Source: Methylobacterium sp. PvR107 (GTDB lineage: Bacteria > Pseudomonadota > Alphaproteobacteria > Rhizobiales > Beijerinckiaceae). Taken from it: 64,000 nucleotides of DNA. The position numbers and the translations under genes are program-made. The notes under the pieces are model-generated. The model ran no database searches, was not told the origin of the DNA, and saw only the letters and a list, made by a program, of their open reading frames with translations. Positions 8,785-17,637 of this stretch are shown one piece after another. Within the stretch, counting starts at the first letter, position 1. Every line of letters begins with the position of its first letter. The stretch is from NCBI RefSeq assembly GCF_017833295.1, contig NZ_JAFIBW010000001.1, positions 558,001-622,000 on the forward strand, in the 5' to 3' direction.

Positions 8785-10014
8785 CTACTTCGCCGTCTGC
8801 TGCGCCAGCATCGGGCAGCCGCCCTCGCTCATCGGCCGGAACGCCTGCTCGGCCGGGATCGTCTCCAGCACCTTGTAGAGGTCCCACTCGCCCTTCGACT
8901 CCGACGGCGCCTTGGCCTCGAACAGGTACATCGGGTGGATCTTGCGCCCGTCCGGCCGGATCGTGCCCTGGCCGAACAGCGGGTCGTCGGTCGGCAGCTC
9001 CTTCATCTTGGCGACCACGGCGGCGCCGTCCTTGGCCGAGTGCAGGGCCGCCACCGCCTTCAGGTAGTGCAGCGTGCTGGCGTAGACGCCCGCTTGGTAC
9101 GAGGTCGGCTTCTTGCCGGGCATGCGCTTCTCGAACCGCTCCGCGAAGGCCCGGGTGCCGTCGTTGAGGTCCCAGTAGAACGAGGCGGTGAATTCGAGGC
9201 CCTGCGCCACGTCCAGGCCCAGCGAGTGGATGTCGGTGATGGCGATCAGCAGGGCCGCGAGGGTCTGGCCGCCCTGGCGGATGCCGAATTCGTGCGCCTG
9301 CTTGATGGCGTTGGCGGCGTCGAGCCCGGCATCGGCGAGCCCGATCACCTGCGCGCCCGAGGCCTGGGCCTGGAGCAGGAACGAGGAAAAGTCCGGGTTC
9401 GGGAAGGGCGTGCGCACGCCGCCGACGACCTTGCCGCCGTTCTTCTCCACCACCGCCTTGGTGTCGCGCTCCAGGGCGAGGCCGAACGCGTAGTCGGCGG
9501 TGATGAAGTACCAGGTCTTGCCGCCGCGCTTGAGCATCGCCTTGCCAGTGCCGTTGGCGAGCGCCGCGGTGTCGTAGGTCCAGTGCACGGTGTTGGGCGT
9601 GCAGGCCGGGCCGGTGAGGTCGGCGGTGCCGCCGCCCGAGTTGATGAAGGCCTTGTTCTTCTCCTTGGTGATCTGCGCGATGGCGAGCGCCACCGAGGAG
9701 GTCGGCACGTCGAACACTGCGTCGACGCCGTCGCGGTCGTACCATTGCCGGGTGATCGAGGCGCCGACATCGGGCTTGTTCTGGTGGTCGGCGGCGACGA
9801 CCTCGACCTTCAGCCCGTGCGTCTCCGGCTTGAAATCCTCGACCGCCATGCGGGCCGCCACCACCGAGCCCTCCCCGGTGGAGTCGAAGTAGACGCCGGA
9901 GCGGTCGTTCAGCACGCCGATCTTCACGGGCACGAGATCGGCCGCGAGCGCCGCGCCGGCACCGAGCGCGCACAAGCTCCCGAGCAGCGCCGCGGCGCGG
10001 TGGCGGAGCGTCAT
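8785..10014 (-). CDS. ABC transporter substrate-binding protein (branched-chain amino acid type)
   Basis: The 409-residue protein starts with a Sec signal peptide (MTLRHRAAALLGSLCALGAG ... AALAAD). It then has the two-lobed Peripla_BP_6 fold seen in LivK-like receptors (KIGVLNDRSGVYFDSTGEGS, VDAVFDVPTSSVALAIAQIT). The ATG at 10014 follows AGGGAGAGAG. It is the last gene of the minus-strand arm and has no membrane or ATPase genes beside it on that strand. It therefore probably shares the divergent LivHM-GF machinery or another transporter. The ligand is unknown; a small carboxylate or amide processed by the neighbouring enzymes is an inference. Confidence 0.85.
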   Translation of the reverse strand: MTLRHRAAALLGSLCALGAGAALAADLVPVKIGVLNDRSGVYFDSTGEGSVVAARMAVEDFKPETHGLKVEVVAADHQNKPDVGASITRQWYDRDGVDAVFDVPTSSVALAIAQITKEKNKAFINSGGGTADLTGPACTPNTVHWTYDTAALANGTGKAMLKRGGKTWYFITADYAFGLALERDTKAVVEKNGGKVVGGVRTPFPNPDFSSFLLQAQASGAQVIGLADAGLDAANAIKQAHEFGIRQGGQTLAALLIAITDIHSLGLDVAQGLEFTASFYWDLNDGTRAFAERFEKRMPGKKPTSYQAGVYASTLHYLKAVAALHSAKDGAAVVAKMKELPTDDPLFGQGTIRPDGRKIHPMYLFEAKAPSESKGEWDLYKVLETIPAEQAFRPMSEGGCPMLAQQTAK

Positions 10015-10209
10015 GTCTCTCTCCCTGTCGTGTCGCACCCGGCGGCGTTGATCGCCGCTCGCGGTCGTCGGGATGCAGCGTATCCGTGGAGAGGCGCGGC
10101 CGAAACGGGTGCGCGTGAGGATGCCGGCGTTCCGTCAGGGGCCGCCTTCCCCGCCCGCGACGACGCCTCGGTGATCGCGGACGGGCATCCGCCTCTTCGA
10201 GGCGCCGCC

Positions 10210-10304
10210 CCGTCGTCGCGAGTGCAGCGAAGCGATCCAGCAGCACCACGCCCGCCGCGGTCGCGCGCTGCCATGGGCCCACTTCGCTGCGCGCGTGATG
10301 ACGG
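10210..10304. repeat. dispersed palindromic repeat, GTCGTCGCGAG variant
   Basis: Arms CGTCGTCGCGAGTGCAGCGA and the inverse of TTCGCTGCGCGCGTGATGAC flank about 50 bases. The arms differ from the GTCATTCCGGG family but share its architecture and size. It fills most of the 312-base gap between the BKACE gene and the solute-binding protein; the rest of that gap (10015-10326) shows no gene. Confidence 0.6.
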
Positions 10305-10326
10305 GTGAGCGGCGGCGATCGGACTC

Positions 10327-11214
10327 TCAACCGCCCCGCGGCGCCAACCCAAACATCGTCCGCGCCTGATCGGGCGTGGCCGGCTCCCTGTCGAGAAGGG
10401 CCAGCAGGCTCACGGCCTTCTCCACCAGGGCGGCGTTGCTCGGCGCAAGCTTGCCCCGGGACAGGTACAGGTTGTCCTCCAGGCCGACCCGGACGTTGCC
10501 GCCCATGCCGGCCGCCACCGCGAGGATCGGGAACTCCTCCCGGCCGATGCCGAAGGCCGACCAGATCGCGTCCTCCGGCAGCCGCGCCCGCATCGCCACC
10601 AGCGCCTCGGGTGTCGCCGGGGCGCCCCAGGGAATGCCGAGGCAGATCTGGAACAGCGGCGGGCGCGCCAGATGTCCCTCGGCGATCAGGTGCCGGGCCA
10701 GCTCGATCTGGCCGAGATCGAACACCTCGATCTCGGGCTTCACGCCCGCGTCGCGGATGTGACCCGCCATGGCCCGCAGGTGGCCGGGGGTGTTGAGGAA
10801 CAGGTGCTCGCCGAAATTCATCGTGGCGACGTCGAGGGTGCAGATCTCCGGCCGGAGCGCCGCCACGTGCCGGGTGCGCACCTCCGGGCTCACGAAGGTG
10901 GTGCCCGGGCCGGCGACGGCCGGATCGGGATCGCCCGGCACGAACCGGCCCCCGGCCCCCGTGGTCAGGTTGAGGATCACGGCGTCGTTCTTCGCGCGGA
11001 TCCGCTCAACCACCTCGCGGTAATGGGCGAGCTCCATGCTCGGCGCGGCGGTCTCGGGGTCGCGGACGTGGATATGGACCACGGCGGCCCCGGCGGCGGC
11101 GGCCTCGAGGGCCGACTCCGCGATGGCCTTCGGGCTCACCGGCACGGCCGGGTTCTTCCGCGGCGTGTCGAAGGAGCCCGTGAGGGCGCAGGTGATGACG
11201 GTGGTGCTCGACAT
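10327..11214 (-). CDS. BKACE-family beta-keto acid cleavage enzyme
   Basis: The 295-residue TIM-barrel protein belongs to the DUF849/BKACE family. These Zn enzymes condense a beta-keto acid with acetyl-CoA and release acetoacetate plus a new acyl-CoA; the lysine-fermentation enzyme Kce is the prototype. Visible are the N-terminal TxALTGSFDTP, the metal-binding VVHIHVRDPET (two His, about residues 47-49), NLTTGAGGRF, and GGNVRVGLEDNLYLSRG near residue 240. A GGGGAG box precedes the ATG. It lies downstream of a hydroxyacid dehydrogenase and an SDR that could supply its keto acid. The exact substrate is unknown. Confidence 0.88.
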   Translation of the reverse strand: MSSTTVITCALTGSFDTPRKNPAVPVSPKAIAESALEAAAAGAAVVHIHVRDPETAAPSMELAHYREVVERIRAKNDAVILNLTTGAGGRFVPGDPDPAVAGPGTTFVSPEVRTRHVAALRPEICTLDVATMNFGEHLFLNTPGHLRAMAGHIRDAGVKPEIEVFDLGQIELARHLIAEGHLARPPLFQICLGIPWGAPATPEALVAMRARLPEDAIWSAFGIGREEFPILAVAAGMGGNVRVGLEDNLYLSRGKLAPSNAALVEKAVSLLALLDREPATPDQARTMFGLAPRGG

Positions 11215-11232
11215 GTATGTGCTCCCCGGGCG

Positions 11233-11991
11233 TCACATCGCTCCGCCGTCGACCGTGATCGTCTCGCCCGTGATGTAGGCCGCGCCTGCACTCAGGAAAA
11301 AAATCGTCTCGGCGATGTCCTCCGGCCGGGCCATGCGGCCGAGCATGGTGCGCCCCACGGTCGAGGCCTTCCGCTCCTCCGACCAGGGCTCGGTCCACGG
11401 TGTGGCGACGAGGCCCGGCGCCACCGCGTTGACCCGCACCTCCGGTGCCAGCGCCCGGGCGAGGCTGCGGGTCAGGTTGATCAGCCCGGCCTTGCTGGCC
11501 GAATAGGCGACCGACGAGCCCCGCCGCCCGAGACCGGCCACCGAGGCGGTGTTGACGATGGCGCCGCGGCTCGCCTTGAGCGTCGCCGCCGCTTCCCGAG
11601 CGCAACGGAACGGCCCGAGTAGGTTGGTCGCCAGGATCGTAGCCCAGAAATCCTCACTCATCGCGTCGAGATCCTCGAAGGCGATGGGTGTGGTCGTGCC
11701 CGAGGTGCCGGCGTTGTTGACGAGCACGTCGAGGCCGCCGAGCCGGTCGATCCCCGCCGCCACCATCGCCTCGGCTTCGCCGGGGGCGGACACGTCTCCG
11801 GGCAATGGGATCACCGAGAGCCCTGCCCCGGCGAGCCTTGCGGCCTCTGTGGGGCCGCGGCCGTCGTCGGGCAGGTGATTCAGCGCCACGGTGGCGCCGT
11901 TGCGGGCGAAGATTTCGACGGTCGCGAGCCCGATCCCTGACGAGCCCCCGGTGACGAGGACGCGCCGTCCCGACAGATCCGCCCCGATCAT
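11233..11991 (-). CDS. SDR-family oxidoreductase
   Basis: The 252-residue classical short-chain dehydrogenase has the NAD(P) motif TGGSSGIG (about 14-21), the NNAG motif, and the catalytic Ser and YSASK. The C-terminus ITGETITVDGGAM is typical of FabG-like members. Its ATG overlaps the stop of the upstream dehydrogenase as ATGA, so the two are translationally coupled. Within the operon it probably oxidises or reduces a hydroxy/keto intermediate. The substrate cannot be told from sequence. Confidence 0.85.
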   Translation of the reverse strand: MIGADLSGRRVLVTGGSSGIGLATVEIFARNGATVALNHLPDDGRGPTEAARLAGAGLSVIPLPGDVSAPGEAEAMVAAGIDRLGGLDVLVNNAGTSGTTTPIAFEDLDAMSEDFWATILATNLLGPFRCAREAAATLKASRGAIVNTASVAGLGRRGSSVAYSASKAGLINLTRSLARALAPEVRVNAVAPGLVATPWTEPWSEERKASTVGRTMLGRMARPEDIAETIFFLSAGAAYITGETITVDGGAM

Positions 11992-12938
11992 GATCCCTCC
12001 ATCCGGCCGATCCCGGCCATCGCCGCCTTCAACGCCAGGAGCTTGCGGTCGCGCTCGCGGAACAGCTCTTCCGGCGGGCGGCCGCCCCAGTCGAAATAGC
12101 CCCGCCCCGCCATCACCCCGGTCCGGCCTTCGGCGCAGAGGGCGTCCAGGGTCTCGGAGCGGGTGCGTGGGGCCGGCGGCGCGTAGCTCCCATTGGCGAG
12201 GGCGCGCTGCGTCAGCTCCAGGCCGGTGAAGTCGGCCTTGGCGAGGTGGCCGAGGATCGGGATACGCAGGGAGAGCCCGTGGATGATCGCGTCGTCGATG
12301 TCCCGGGGCGCGGCGACGCCCTCGTCGAGGAGCCGAAAAACCTCGGCGCTGATCGCCTGCTGGATGCGGTTGGCGATGTAGCCGGGAATGAAGCGCTTGA
12401 GCACGATCGGGACTTGGCCCAGGCCGCGCACGAGATCAGCCATCGCGGCGACCACCGGCGGATCGGTGCCGGGACCGGGCACCACATCGACGAGATCGAC
12501 GATGTAGGGCGGCGTGTACCAGTGCAGGATCAGCGCCCGCGCCTGCCGGCGCTCCGGGATCAGCGGGAAGACGTCGAGGTAGCTGGTGTTGCTGGCGAGG
12601 ATCGTCTCGGCTGGGCAGAGCCGGTCGAGGTCGGCGAACAACGCGCGCTTGGCCTCCGGGTTCTCGGTGATCGCCTCGATGACGAGGCCGGCGCCGGCGA
12701 CCGCCGCGTCCAGATGCGCCTCGACCCGGACGGCCTGCCTGAGGCGGTCCGCGTCCCAACCCGCGGGCGCAGCGCCCGCGTCCTGCAGGGTCGCGAGCGC
12801 CGATGCCATGAGCGCGGGGACTCTGGCGCGGGTTTCGGGCGACGTGTCGGTGATCCGCACGCTGTGCCCGTGCAGCGCCAGCACCAGGGCGATGCCGTGC
12901 CCCATCAGGCCGCCGCCGACGATTGCGATCTCGCTCAT
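11988..12938 (-). CDS. 3-hydroxyacyl-CoA/3-hydroxyacid dehydrogenase family protein
   Basis: The 316-residue protein has an N-terminal Rossmann domain (IAIVGGGLMGHGIALVLALH, dinucleotide motif at about 7-14), the catalytic region ASNTSYLDVFPLI and HWYTPPYIVDLVDVVPGPGT, and a C-terminal helical domain with VLKRFIPGYIANRIQ. The 'HWYTPPY' in place of the usual HFFNP(A/V) of fatty-acid enzymes points to a free 3-hydroxy acid such as carnitine or a related compound. L-carnitine dehydrogenase belongs here and works with BKACE enzymes. It is coupled to the downstream SDR by an ATGA overlap. Confidence 0.82.
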   Translation of the reverse strand: MSEIAIVGGGLMGHGIALVLALHGHSVRITDTSPETRARVPALMASALATLQDAGAAPAGWDADRLRQAVRVEAHLDAAVAGAGLVIEAITENPEAKRALFADLDRLCPAETILASNTSYLDVFPLIPERRQARALILHWYTPPYIVDLVDVVPGPGTDPPVVAAMADLVRGLGQVPIVLKRFIPGYIANRIQQAISAEVFRLLDEGVAAPRDIDDAIIHGLSLRIPILGHLAKADFTGLELTQRALANGSYAPPAPRTRSETLDALCAEGRTGVMAGRGYFDWGGRPPEELFRERDRKLLALKAAMAGIGRMEGS

Positions 12939-12950
12939 GCGGTCTTCCCC

Positions 12951-13994
12951 TCACACCGTCGCGATCGGCGTCGTCGGTGAGCCGACCGCCCCGGGCAGGC
13001 GGAGCGGCGGGGCCGTCAGCAGGAAGCGGTTCCGGCCGTGCGCGCGCAGCCAATCGGCGAGCGGCGTCAGGTGCCACAGTTCGCCGAGATTGACCCCGAG
13101 CTTGAACAGGCAGTGCTCGTGGAGCGGCAGCGTCGCGCAGCAGGCGGGGCCGGGCCCGGCCGGGTAGGCCTCCACGGCGTAATTGTCGGCGATCAGCGCG
13201 CACAGCCCGGAGCGGGTGATCCAGTCGAGCAGGCGCGGGTCGCGCCCGTCCAGCCCGGCGCAGAGATTGTGCACGAGCTTCGGGTCCGGATCGCCACCCA
13301 TGGCAATCAGCCGCTCGGCGAAGCCCGTGTGCAGGCAGACCATGTCGCCGGGCTCGATCACGACGGCGTCGGCCTCCAGGATCCGGGCGAGCTGGTCGAA
13401 GCCGACGCGGGTCTTGGCGTCGCCGAGATGGGCGCGCAGGTCGATCATGACGGCGCGACCCTGCATGCCGGTCTCGGCGAGCCGCTCGATCCCGAGCCGT
13501 TTCGCCCGGGACGGCTGCTCCGCCGCCGCGGCGGTTTCCGGCCCGACGATGTCGCGGCCGCCGCGGAAGCCGTTGTAGAAGGTCGGCGCCGCGCCTGAGC
13601 CGTCCGCGTCGAACAGCGAGCCGACATGGGCGAGCGAGTCCCACTGCGTCGAGTATTGCAGGTGGATCAGCGCGCGGTCGTCGCAGATCACGTCGGTGGC
13701 GCCGTCGACTTCCTCGCAGACCGGGAAATTCATGTTCGGCCGGCCGTTGGCGCGCCGCGTCGGGGTGATCTGCGGCGGATGGCGGCGCGGGTTCAGGACG
13801 TTGCCGCCCGGCAGGTCGAGGGGCAGGCTGAGGCAGAAGGTGAGACCTTCGCGCACCTCGGCGACGCCCTGCAGCACCTTCTCGGGGGTCAGCAGGTTGA
13901 GGCGCCCGCGCTCGTCGTCGGGGCCGAAATCCCCCCAGGTCGAGCCCTCGGGCCGCCGGGTCCAGCGCAGGCTCATGGCTGTGACGTCCGGCAT
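12951..13994 (-). CDS. cyclase-family protein (kynurenine formamidase-like hydrolase)
   Basis: The 347-residue protein matches the Cyclase (PF04199) family, Mn/Zn hydrolases that open amides or lactones. Metal-site motifs are visible: WDSLAHVGSLFDADG with the conserved HxxH/D pattern, and DLRAHLGDAKTR, PGDMVCLHTGF and LPLHEHCLFKLGVNLGELWH. The start is uncertain: ATGs at 13994 and 13976 are both possible, and upstream extension to 14174 is Arg/Pro-rich and unlikely. It is the first gene of the minus arm, 12 bases from the hydroxyacid dehydrogenase, so it probably starts the pathway by hydrolysis. Confidence 0.82.
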   Translation of the reverse strand: MPDVTAMSLRWTRRPEGSTWGDFGPDDERGRLNLLTPEKVLQGVAEVREGLTFCLSLPLDLPGGNVLNPRRHPPQITPTRRANGRPNMNFPVCEEVDGATDVICDDRALIHLQYSTQWDSLAHVGSLFDADGSGAAPTFYNGFRGGRDIVGPETAAAAEQPSRAKRLGIERLAETGMQGRAVMIDLRAHLGDAKTRVGFDQLARILEADAVVIEPGDMVCLHTGFAERLIAMGGDPDPKLVHNLCAGLDGRDPRLLDWITRSGLCALIADNYAVEAYPAGPGPACCATLPLHEHCLFKLGVNLGELWHLTPLADWLRAHGRNRFLLTAPPLRLPGAVGSPTTPIATV

Positions 13995-14320
13995 GGCCGG
14001 AGGCCGCGGCCCGGGAAGGCCCCGGGCACGGCTGCGCGTGCGTTCCTCACCTGTCTGCGCCCTTCTTCGAGGCCATCCGGCCCGCCCGATCGTGCGGGGG
14101 TGTTCGGAGCCTAGGTCGGCGCGCCTGAGCCCAAAAGCCCCGCGGGAGGACAGAGCGGGCTTCGTGAAACCCATCGCTCCGGAGCGCAGGTCGGTGCGAA
14201 CGACTCGCCGGAAACGTCACGCGCCGCGCGCCGGCCGGCCCTTGTGATCCGTCGAGCCACGGCTACAGTCACCCCCAAGCCTGCGAATAAAGAATGCGGG
14301 CGCGACCAGAGGAAACGCCG
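13995..14320. promoter_or_regulatory. divergent promoter region of the catabolic island
   Basis: This 326-base gap separates the two divergent arms and holds no supported gene. On the plus strand TTGTGA (14242-14247), 16 bases, then TACAGT (14264-14269) is a fair sigma-70-like promoter about 50 bases before the solute-binding protein start. GAGG-type RBS AGAGGAAA precedes that ATG. No regulator gene is linked to either arm. Confidence 0.4.
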
Positions 14321-15580
14321 ATGTCCGACCCCGCGCGCGCCGTTTCCCGGCGCGTTCCGAACCGGCGCATGCTGCCCGCTTTGCTGGTGGCTGGCTCGAT
14401 GCTCGCAGGGCCGGCCCAAGCCGCGGACCCGATCCGGATCGGCGTCATCGCCGAGGCGCAGTCGGTGGCCGGAGCCTCGATCCCGCAGGCCGTCCAGCTC
14501 GCCGCCGACGAGATCAACGCCCAGGGCGGCATCGACGGCCGTCAGATTCAGGTCGTCACCTACGACGACAAGTCCTCCGCCTCCGACGCGGTCCGCGCCT
14601 TCCAGAGGGCGGTCTCGGAGGACAAGGTCAACCTCGTCATCGCCAGCTACATCTCGGAGGTCGTGCTGGCCCTGATGCCCTGGGCGGCGCGGTTGAAGAC
14701 GCCGATGATCACGCCGGGCGCGGCCTCGAACGAGATCAGCGTCGCGGTCCACAAGGATTACGCGCGCAACAAGTACACCTTCCACGGCTACCTGACCTCG
14801 CACGCCCTGGCGCAGGCGGTCTGCGACTCGGCCAAGGAGGTGCTGGTCGAGAGGCTCAAGGCCAAGACCGCCGCGATCATGAGCGAGGACGCGGCCTGGA
14901 CCCGGCCGCTGGACGCCGCCTACCAGGAATGCCTGCCGAAATCCGGTCTCAAGGTGGTGGAGCATGTCCGCTTCTCGCCGGACACCGGCGACTTCACGCC
15001 GATCTACAACAAGATCGAGGCGGCCAAGCCCGACCTGATCGTCACCGGCATCGCCCATGTCGGCGTGCAGCCGACCGTGCAGTGGCAGAACCAGCAGGTG
15101 CCGATCGCCATGACGGGCATCAGCGGCCAGGCGACCTCCTCGACCTTCTGGGCCAACACCAACGGCGGCACGCAGGGCGTGCTGTTCGACAGCGTGGCGC
15201 TGCCGGGCGTGGCGCTCACCGAGAAGACGATCCCGTTCGCCGAGGCCTTCACCAAGCGCTTCGGCGGGGCGCCGTCCTACGCGGGCTACATGGCGTACGA
15301 CGCCGTCCATTACACCGCCGAGGCGATCAAGCGGGCGGGTTCCACGGACGCCGACAAGCTCGTCGAGGCCCTGGAGAAGACCGACTATGTCGGCACCGTT
15401 GGGCATCTGAAGTTCTACGGCAAGGACGAGCCGTTCACCCACTCGATCCAGTACGGGCCCGGCCTGATGACCAGCGTGCTCGGGCAGTGGCAGAACGGCA
15501 AGCAGGTGGCGATCTGGCCGGCGGCGACCGCCAACGGGGCCATGATCCTGCCCCCTGCAGTCAAGCCGGCGGTCCAGTAG
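14321..15580 (+). CDS. ABC transporter substrate-binding protein, LivK-like
   Basis: The 419-residue periplasmic receptor has a signal peptide (RRMLPALLVAGSMLAGPAQA) and a Peripla_BP_6 fold starting PIRIGVIAEAQSVAGASIPQ. Typical elements are ADEINAQGGIDGRQI, VTYDDKSSASDAVRAFQ and GGAPSYAGYMAYDAVHYTAE. It heads the transporter operon livH-livM-livGF and is separated from livH by only 19 bases. The distinct sequence from the receptor at 8785-10014 suggests two ligands or two affinities for one membrane complex. Confidence 0.88.
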   Translation: MSDPARAVSRRVPNRRMLPALLVAGSMLAGPAQAADPIRIGVIAEAQSVAGASIPQAVQLAADEINAQGGIDGRQIQVVTYDDKSSASDAVRAFQRAVSEDKVNLVIASYISEVVLALMPWAARLKTPMITPGAASNEISVAVHKDYARNKYTFHGYLTSHALAQAVCDSAKEVLVERLKAKTAAIMSEDAAWTRPLDAAYQECLPKSGLKVVEHVRFSPDTGDFTPIYNKIEAAKPDLIVTGIAHVGVQPTVQWQNQQVPIAMTGISGQATSSTFWANTNGGTQGVLFDSVALPGVALTEKTIPFAEAFTKRFGGAPSYAGYMAYDAVHYTAEAIKRAGSTDADKLVEALEKTDYVGTVGHLKFYGKDEPFTHSIQYGPGLMTSVLGQWQNGKQVAIWPAATANGAMILPPAVKPAVQ

Positions 15581-15599
15581 GCCGGACGGGGAGAGCGCG

Positions 15600-16475
15600 G
15601 TGATCGGCCTCCAGATCCTCGTCGATGGCTTCGCCATCTCGGCCCTCTACGCGCTCGGCGCGATGGGCTTCACCCTGATCTTCGGGGTCTCGGGCGTCCT
15701 CAACCTGACCCACGGCGCCCTGATGGTGATGGCCGCGGTGGCGGCCTGGGCGGCCTCGGCCCTGTTCGGGCTCGGCTCCTACGCGGGAGCGGCGATCGGC
15801 GTTCTGTGCGGGCTCGCCGGGGCGCTGGTCACCTACTTCGCCGTCGTGGCGCCGATCGAGCGCAGCCGGGCCATCCCGCGCGAAGAAAAGGAAATCTTCG
15901 TCCTGACCGGCACGCTGCTCTGGGGCATCATGATCCAGGAGCTGGTGGCCTACTTCTTCACCGACAACCCGAAGACCGTGCTGCCGCTCATCGAGGGCGT
16001 GGTCGAGATCGCGGGCGTCCGCACGCCCAAGAACGAGCTGTTCACCGCGCTGATCTGCTGGGTGGTGATCGCCCTGCTCTGGCTGTTCGTGAACCGGGCC
16101 CGGGCCGGCAAGGTCCTGCTCGCGGCTTCCATGAACCCGCGCGGCGTGACGCTGCTCGGCCACGACATGGCGAAGATCTACGTGGCGGTCTGGGCGATCT
16201 ACGGCCTGCTCGCCGGCATCGCCGGGGTGCTGCTCGGGATGTTCCTGGGGGTGTCCTCGTATTCGGTCGGGCCGCTCACCGCGAGCGCCTTCTCGATCGT
16301 GGTGCTGGGGGGACTGGGCAGCGTCACCGGCTCGCTGATCGCCGCCTACGTGGTCGGGTATCTGGAGACCGCCACCGCCTACCTGATCTCGCCGGCCTAC
16401 CGGGTGATCCCGGCTTTGCTGCTGCTCGTCGCCGTCATGTACCTGCGCCCGCAGGGTCTGCTGGGGCGGCGGTGA
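15600..16475 (+). CDS. livH: branched-chain amino acid-type ABC permease, LivH family
   Basis: The 291-residue integral membrane protein begins with GTG and has about eight hydrophobic segments. The family signature is visible: ALGAMGFTLIFGVSGVLNLT near residue 18, and VVLGGLGSVTGSLIAAYVVG near residue 237. It forms the transmembrane channel with LivM. A GGGGAGAG box precedes the start. The symbol follows the family; the transported solute need not be an amino acid given the catabolic enzymes in the same operon. Confidence 0.85.
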   Translation: MIGLQILVDGFAISALYALGAMGFTLIFGVSGVLNLTHGALMVMAAVAAWAASALFGLGSYAGAAIGVLCGLAGALVTYFAVVAPIERSRAIPREEKEIFVLTGTLLWGIMIQELVAYFFTDNPKTVLPLIEGVVEIAGVRTPKNELFTALICWVVIALLWLFVNRARAGKVLLAASMNPRGVTLLGHDMAKIYVAVWAIYGLLAGIAGVLLGMFLGVSSYSVGPLTASAFSIVVLGGLGSVTGSLIAAYVVGYLETATAYLISPAYRVIPALLLLVAVMYLRPQGLLGRR

Positions 16476-16507
16476 TGGTTCTTTTCGTGGCTGTCCCGAG
16501 CCGCCGC

Positions 16508-16692
16508 TCCCCCTCCCCCCTCTGCGGGGGAGGGTGGGCCGGCCGTCAGGCCGGGTCGGGCCGGGACGAAGGCCCGCTAGAGGGGAGCGACGTTGCCGGA
16601 GCGGTCGCTTCGCGAGCCGAAACCCGCACCGTCGCGCTGCCCCTCTCTCACCCTGCTGCGCAGGGTACCCTCCCCCGCAGAGGCGGGAGGGA
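16508..16692. repeat. GC-rich palindromic element, type A (intergenic copy)
   Basis: About 185 bases with a left hairpin CCCCCTCTGCGGGGGAGGGT, a middle GGTCGGG...GAGGGGAGCGACG word and a right hairpin GGTACCCTCCCCCGCAGAGG. The same three blocks in the same order and orientation occur at 37456, 45779 and 58804. This copy lies between livH and livM and is not translated. Confidence 0.8.
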
Positions 16693-16716
16693 AAGTTCCG
16701 CCCTCAGCGAGCAACC

Positions 16717-17637
16717 ATGAAGCTCCTCAGCACCCCCGGCTTCTGGATCGCGATCCTCGCCGTCCTGGCCGCCGCCACCCTGCCCTGGTGGGTCTCCGGC
16801 TACATCCTCGGCCTTCTGACCATCGCCTATTATTTCGGCGTGTTCTCGATGGCCTGGGACCTGCTCTTCGGCTTCGCCGGCGAGGTGAATTTCGGCCCGA
16901 CCTTCCTGATCGGGCTCGGGGCCTACGGCGCCGGCATCCTCAACAACCGCTACGAATTGCCGATCCCCTACTGCCTCGCGGTGGGGACCGTGCTCGCCGT
17001 GGTCGGCGGAATCGCCCTGGCGCTGCCGGCGCTGAAGGTCCGCGGCCCCTATTTCGGGCTGATCACCCTGGTGGCGGTGCTGCTCCTGCAGAACATGATC
17101 GTGGTCTTCTCCGACCTCACCGGCGGCGAGATCGGGCTGACCGTGCCCGACGTCATCTCCATCGACGCCGACACCAACTACTGGCTGGCGCTCGGCTTCA
17201 TGGCCGTCTCCGGCCTGATCCTGACCGCCATCGCCCGCTCGCCTGCCGGGCTGATCCTCCAGGCCGCGGGCCAGGACCCGGTGGTGACCGGGGCGCTCGG
17301 CTTCAACGTCGCCAAGCACAAGCTCGCGGCCTTCGCGGTCAGCGCCGCCTTCTCGGGCCTCGCGGGGGGGCTGGTGGTCTTCTACATGGGCACCGCCTCG
17401 GTCGGCACGCTGATCAACACGTCGGTCGGCGTGCAGGTGATCATCGCGGCGGTGCTCGGCGGCCGGCGCACCATCGTGGGCGCGGCGCTCGGCGCCGTGT
17501 TCCTGATCGCGGCGGGCGAGCTGCTGCGCCCCCTCGGCGGGCTCTCGACCTTCGTGGTCTCGGCGGTGGCGCTGCTGGTGATCCTGTTCGTACCCTCGGG
17601 GCTGCTCGGCCTCGGATCGCTCCGGAGAGCCCGATGA
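16717..17637 (+). CDS. livM: branched-chain amino acid-type ABC permease, LivM family
   Basis: The 306-residue membrane protein has the LivM signature [20 protein letters not shown] near residue 51 and [20 protein letters not shown] in the cytoplasmic coupling loop. The ATG at 16717 comes just after a type A repeat; longer in-frame extension upstream would translate the repeat and is unlikely. Its stop overlaps the next gene as ATGA. Confidence 0.85.
   Translation: MKLLSTPGFWIAILAVLAAATLPWWVSGYILGLLTIAYYFGVFSMAWDLLFGFAGEVNFGPTFLIGLGAYGAGILNNRYELPIPYCLAVGTVLAVVGGIALALPALKVRGPYFGLITLVAVLLLQNMIVVFSDLTGGEIGLTVPDVISIDADTNYWLALGFMAVSGLILTAIARSPAGLILQAAGQDPVVTGALGFNVAKHKLAAFAVSAAFSGLAGGLVVFYMGTASVGTLINTSVGVQVIIAAVLGGRRTIVGAALGAVFLIAAGELLRPLGGLSTFVVSAVALLVILFVPSGLLGLGSLRRAR

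Noticed and set aside
14111..15637. 508-codon minus-strand frame opposite the solute-binding protein gene
   Set aside because: Asp/Arg/Gly/Leu-rich shadow translation without motifs. The plus-strand frame has a signal peptide and receptor fold.
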